Of a stretch of 6,221 nt of DNA, positions 5,725 to 6,221 are shown piece by piece. How positions within the stretch are numbered: position 1 is the first letter of the stretch; each line of letters opens with the position of its first letter. The notes beneath the pieces were generated by a model, which ran no database searches, was not told the DNA's origin, and saw only the letters and a list, made by a program, of their open reading frames with translations. The DNA is from Candidatus Cloacimonadota bacterium (GTDB lineage Bacteria; Cloacimonadota; Cloacimonadia; Cloacimonadales; Cloacimonadaceae), in assembly GCA_017996595.1 (NCBI GenBank), contig JAGOGT010000074.1, positions 1 through 6,221 of the forward strand, written 5' to 3'. The translations under genes and the position numbers were made by a program.

Positions 5725-5868
5725 CAGCCATCGTATCATATTGCCGAACAAACCAATAGATCCCCGCAGGGGATTACCCACCATAGGCGGCGGCTTCAGC
5801 CACCGTATCATATTGCAGAGCAAACCAATAGATCCCCGCAGGGGATTCTCCACCATCTCCGGGGGGAT
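5725..5868. repeat. 72-bp tandem duplication with GCA-triloop hairpins
   Basis: Two head-to-tail copies start at 5725 and 5797. The first 60 bases differ at five positions; the last 12 have diverged. Each carries ATCCCC-GCA-GGGGAT (5760-5774 and 5832-5846), a 6-bp stem with a three-base loop. A 70-residue frame over the unit merely translates the repeat and has no ribosome binding site. Confidence 0.7.
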
Positions 5869-5901
5869 TTATCCGCCGGATAGAAATCGACGGAGATGGT
5901 G
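5851..5901. repeat. 11-bp inverted repeat
   Basis: CACCATCTCCG (5851-5861) and CGGAGATGGTG (5891-5901) are perfect complements enclosing 29 nt, within which ATCC-GCC-GGAT can form a small hairpin. The left arm lies in the diverged tail of the second 72-bp repeat. The right arm is followed by AAAATAAA, not a T-run, so plus-strand termination is unlikely. Confidence 0.65.
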
Positions 5902-6079
5902 AAAATAAACCTGCCCTCACTCTATATCCTGAATCAGGCAATGACCATGCGACCACCATGCATTTACCCGGGCATCACATGGGCATCGCGTGATAATTGA
6001 TTGTGCCAGTATAGTATAGAACCATGCTGAGGAAACCCCGCGCAATTGGAAAGTTAAGATCAAGCTATCTGGCCAGTAC

Positions 6080-6218
6080 AGGTAGTTAAAATGAGAGCCT
6101 TACAAGGATTCTCAAGCAGTTGATGAAGCCCGCAGGGCGAAATGCCATAGCAAGAGTGTGTAGCGAAGCGAAACCCCTCGCTATTTAACTATCGCACTTT
6201 CAGTGCTCTTAACTACCT
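6080..6218 (+). ncRNA. Candidate structured RNA or complex REP-like element
   Basis: AGGTAGTTAA (6080-6089) and TTAACTACCT (6209-6218) are perfect complements closing 139 nt. Inside, in order and without overlap: TGAGA-g-CCTT / AAGG-at-TCTCA (6092-6114), GCCC-GCA-GGGC (6128-6138), TAGCGA / TCGCTA (6161-6183) and GCACT-TTC-AGTGC (6194-6206). A closing stem with four ordered hairpins resembles a folded multibranch RNA. No promoter or terminator was found and the strand is arbitrary because the fold reads equally in reverse. A repeat flanking a transposase-like gene is the main alternative. Confidence 0.35.
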
Positions 6219-6221
6219 TCG

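Larger units (their letters stand above)
4940..6221. other. Repeat-dense region with no intact gene
   Basis: This 1.28 kb holds no ORF with both coding character and a ribosome binding site. Its frames are short and most overlap palindromes or tandem repeats. It contains gene-end remnants, at least seven hairpin-forming inverted repeats, two sets of direct repeats and a structured right edge, listed separately. The downstream gene, if any, lies outside the window. REP-like repeats and decayed genes fit best; a repeat block next to a REP-associated transposase gene is a possible context that cannot be tested here. Confidence 0.7.

Noticed and set aside
5690..5959. ORFs on both strands (5690-5902 plus, 5774-5959 minus)
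   Set aside because: Both exist because the tandem unit is 72 bp, a multiple of three, so a chance open frame is repeated; neither has a convincing ribosome binding site.

Overview
The window comes from a Gram-negative bacterium: it encodes an exported beta-barrel-like protein and a lipoprotein-type signal sequence. Moderate GC, FGE-sulfatase-type gene debris, a B12-binding-type radical SAM enzyme and a duplicated deoxynucleoside kinase suggest an anaerobe of the Fibrobacteres/Bacteroidetes side, possibly Cloacimonadota. That placement is weak inference because no taxonomic marker gene is present.

Layout, left to right. (1) 1-814, minus strand: the N-terminal 271 residues of a non-hydrolysing UDP-N-acetylglucosamine 2-epimerase (WecB family), cut by the window edge, with a good promoter and ribosome binding site. 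(2) 1030-1638, plus strand: a 202-residue exported, probably outer-membrane beta-barrel protein of unknown function, divergent from the epimerase gene. (3) 1675-1817, minus strand: a collapsed gene with a start and lipoprotein signal at one end and, in another frame, a C-terminus typical of formylglycine-generating-enzyme (FGE)-sulfatase proteins. (4) 1876-3279, minus strand: a 467-residue B12-binding-type radical SAM protein, preceded by a 22-codon ORF with a strong Shine-Dalgarno sequence whose stop overlaps its start codon (ATGA). (5) 3533-4939, plus strand: a 468-residue protein made of two complete deoxynucleoside kinase domains in tandem.

(6) 4940-6221 holds no intact gene but is unusually rich in structure. 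It contains two diverged copies (about 74% identical, ungapped) of a 74-bp segment encoding the end of the same unknown protein, several long inverted repeats, a 19-bp direct repeat with hairpin potential, a 72-bp tandem duplication with GCA-triloop hairpins, and a terminal 139-nt segment closed by a 10-bp inverted repeat with four internal hairpins. It looks like a graveyard of gene ends and REP-like repeats, with one candidate structured RNA at its right edge.

The intact genes are not an obvious pathway. The epimerase belongs to surface-sugar synthesis, the barrel to the envelope, the kinase to deoxynucleotide salvage, and the radical SAM enzyme is of unknown substrate. The points of most interest are the tandem kinase fusion, the coupled small ORF, the collapsed FGE-type lipoprotein gene, the duplicated remnant ending in MDYS, and the structured right edge.
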